Source: Melitaea cinxia
Taxonomy: Eukaryota > Arthropoda > Insecta > Lepidoptera > Nymphalidae
Direction of reading: 5' to 3'
DNA: 64,000 nucleotides
Assembly: GCF_905220565.1 (NCBI RefSeq)
Contig: NC_059408.1
Location: forward strand, 3,844,508 to 3,908,507
The position numbers and the translations under genes were made by a program. The notes under the pieces are model-generated. The model was given only the letters and a program-made list of their open reading frames with translations. It did not search any database and was not told the origin of the DNA. Below, in pieces: positions 63,691 to 64,000 of the stretch. Numbering within the stretch: the first letter of the stretch is position 1; every line of letters starts with the position of its first letter.

Positions 63691-64000
63691 TCGCATTTTT
63701 TTATATAAGTACAATTTTTTATATAAATAGGTATATCTTTAGTTGTTAAGTGGATGTTTATTTACAATTCCTGTAGGTTGACATAAGTCAATGATCAGTT
63801 TCGTAAAGTTTATACGTTATAGTAAACCTTTAGATTCAAATTACTATTTTGTATCCTGATTAAATTTTAAATTTAAGATGTAAATCGAAATCCATCAAAT
63901 TTTGTTCTAACGAGAATAAAGTATTAACTTAAAAAAAATTAAGGTACTTAATTATGTTAGTTATCAATAGTTAATAAAAAAACATTGCTGGCATTATTTG

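Larger units (their letters stand above)
15820..64000 (+). other. Drgx: Drgx gene span (5' end approximate, 3' end outside the window)
   Basis: Covers the GC-rich 5'UTR exon and six coding exons on the plus strand. Coding exon lengths are 118, 92, 102, 114, 149 and 108 nt with junction phases 1, 0, 0, 0, 2 and 2, all mutually consistent. The visible protein is about 227 codons: an N-terminal FCYHCPP segment, a 60-residue paired-like homeodomain with Gln at position 50, a basic linker, and a Ser/Pro-rich part. The usual C-terminal OAR-like motif of the family is not seen, so further exons lie beyond 64000. Closely related Prd-like families (Arx, Otp, Rax) lack the FxxHCPP N-terminus, which supports DRG11. 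DRGX in vertebrates specifies dorsal sensory neurons; in flies it acts in neurons too. Confidence 0.85.
58464..64000 (+). other. Drgx: Drgx downstream intron, running past the right edge
   Basis: Starts with the strong donor GTAAGT. No further exon with coding character was found in 5.5 kb. Repeats fill most of it, with repeat-free blocks near 59.2, 61.9 and 63.5 kb. Confidence 0.75.

Noticed and set aside
58464..64000. Search for an OAR-like terminal exon of Drgx
   Set aside because: No open segment resembling the C-terminal motif with acceptor in phase 2 was seen, so the gene is taken to continue past the window.
1..64000. CRISPR arrays, bacterial operons, rRNA genes, viral integrations
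   Set aside because: No regular short direct repeats with unique spacers, no prokaryote-like gene density, no rRNA sequence and no viral protein frames were seen; the sequence is an insect nuclear locus.

Overview
The window is a 64 kb piece of a nuclear insect genome, almost certainly Lepidoptera (moth or butterfly). It is strongly AT-rich and has small exons in very long introns. It is packed with repeats I know from lepidopteran genomes: the AACCGACTTC family, the CGGCCAAGTGCGAGTCG family, the family ending TTGCCGACCTAGTT, the GTCCAGCAGTGGACTGC tail ending in GATGAT repeats, and tRNA-headed SINEs. No bacterial operon, CRISPR array, rRNA gene or intact transposase was found. Almost all open frames in the window are chance frames in AT-rich or repeat DNA.

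Two real protein-coding genes are present, both cut by the window edges. On the minus strand, positions 1-3.6 kb hold the 5' part of eIF5A: a 5'UTR exon near 3541-3640, a 2.6 kb intron, and the first coding exon (719-954) with the hypusination loop. The rest lies beyond position 1. On the plus strand, a gene of more than 42 kb encodes a paired-like homeodomain protein that I assign to Drgx (dorsal root ganglia homeobox, DRG11 family). It has a GC-rich promoter and 5'UTR exon (about 15.6-16.31 kb), an N-terminal exon (32056-32173), three exons that together encode the homeodomain (38342-38433, 39091-39192, 56979-57092), and two exons of Ser/Pro-rich C-terminal sequence (57760-57908, 58356-58463). 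All six coding exons have GT/AG borders and their phases match at every junction. The 3' end lies beyond 64000.

Layout: 1-3.6 kb eIF5A; 3.6-15.6 kb intergenic, repeat-rich, including a 34-bp perfect inverted repeat pair 2.2 kb apart; 15.6-16.3 kb Drgx promoter and exon 1; 16.3-32.0 kb intron 1; 32-39 kb exons 2-4; 39.2-57.0 kb a 17.8 kb intron inside homeodomain codon boundary 46/47; 57-58.5 kb exons 5-7; 58.5-64 kb downstream intron. The introns alternate between transposon fragments and repeat-free blocks of higher GC and CpG content with homeodomain and E-box cores. Such blocks are expected around a neural transcription-factor gene and may be enhancers, but I have no conservation data.

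The most unusual structures are: a cluster of three almost identical tRNA-like units at 51.2-52.1 kb (two in tandem with a 311-bp period and one inverted); a fold-back element with arms of about 150 bp at 44.3-44.8 kb; the absence of an ATG where vertebrate DRGX starts (TTG here); and transposons lying within a few tens of bases of Drgx splice sites.
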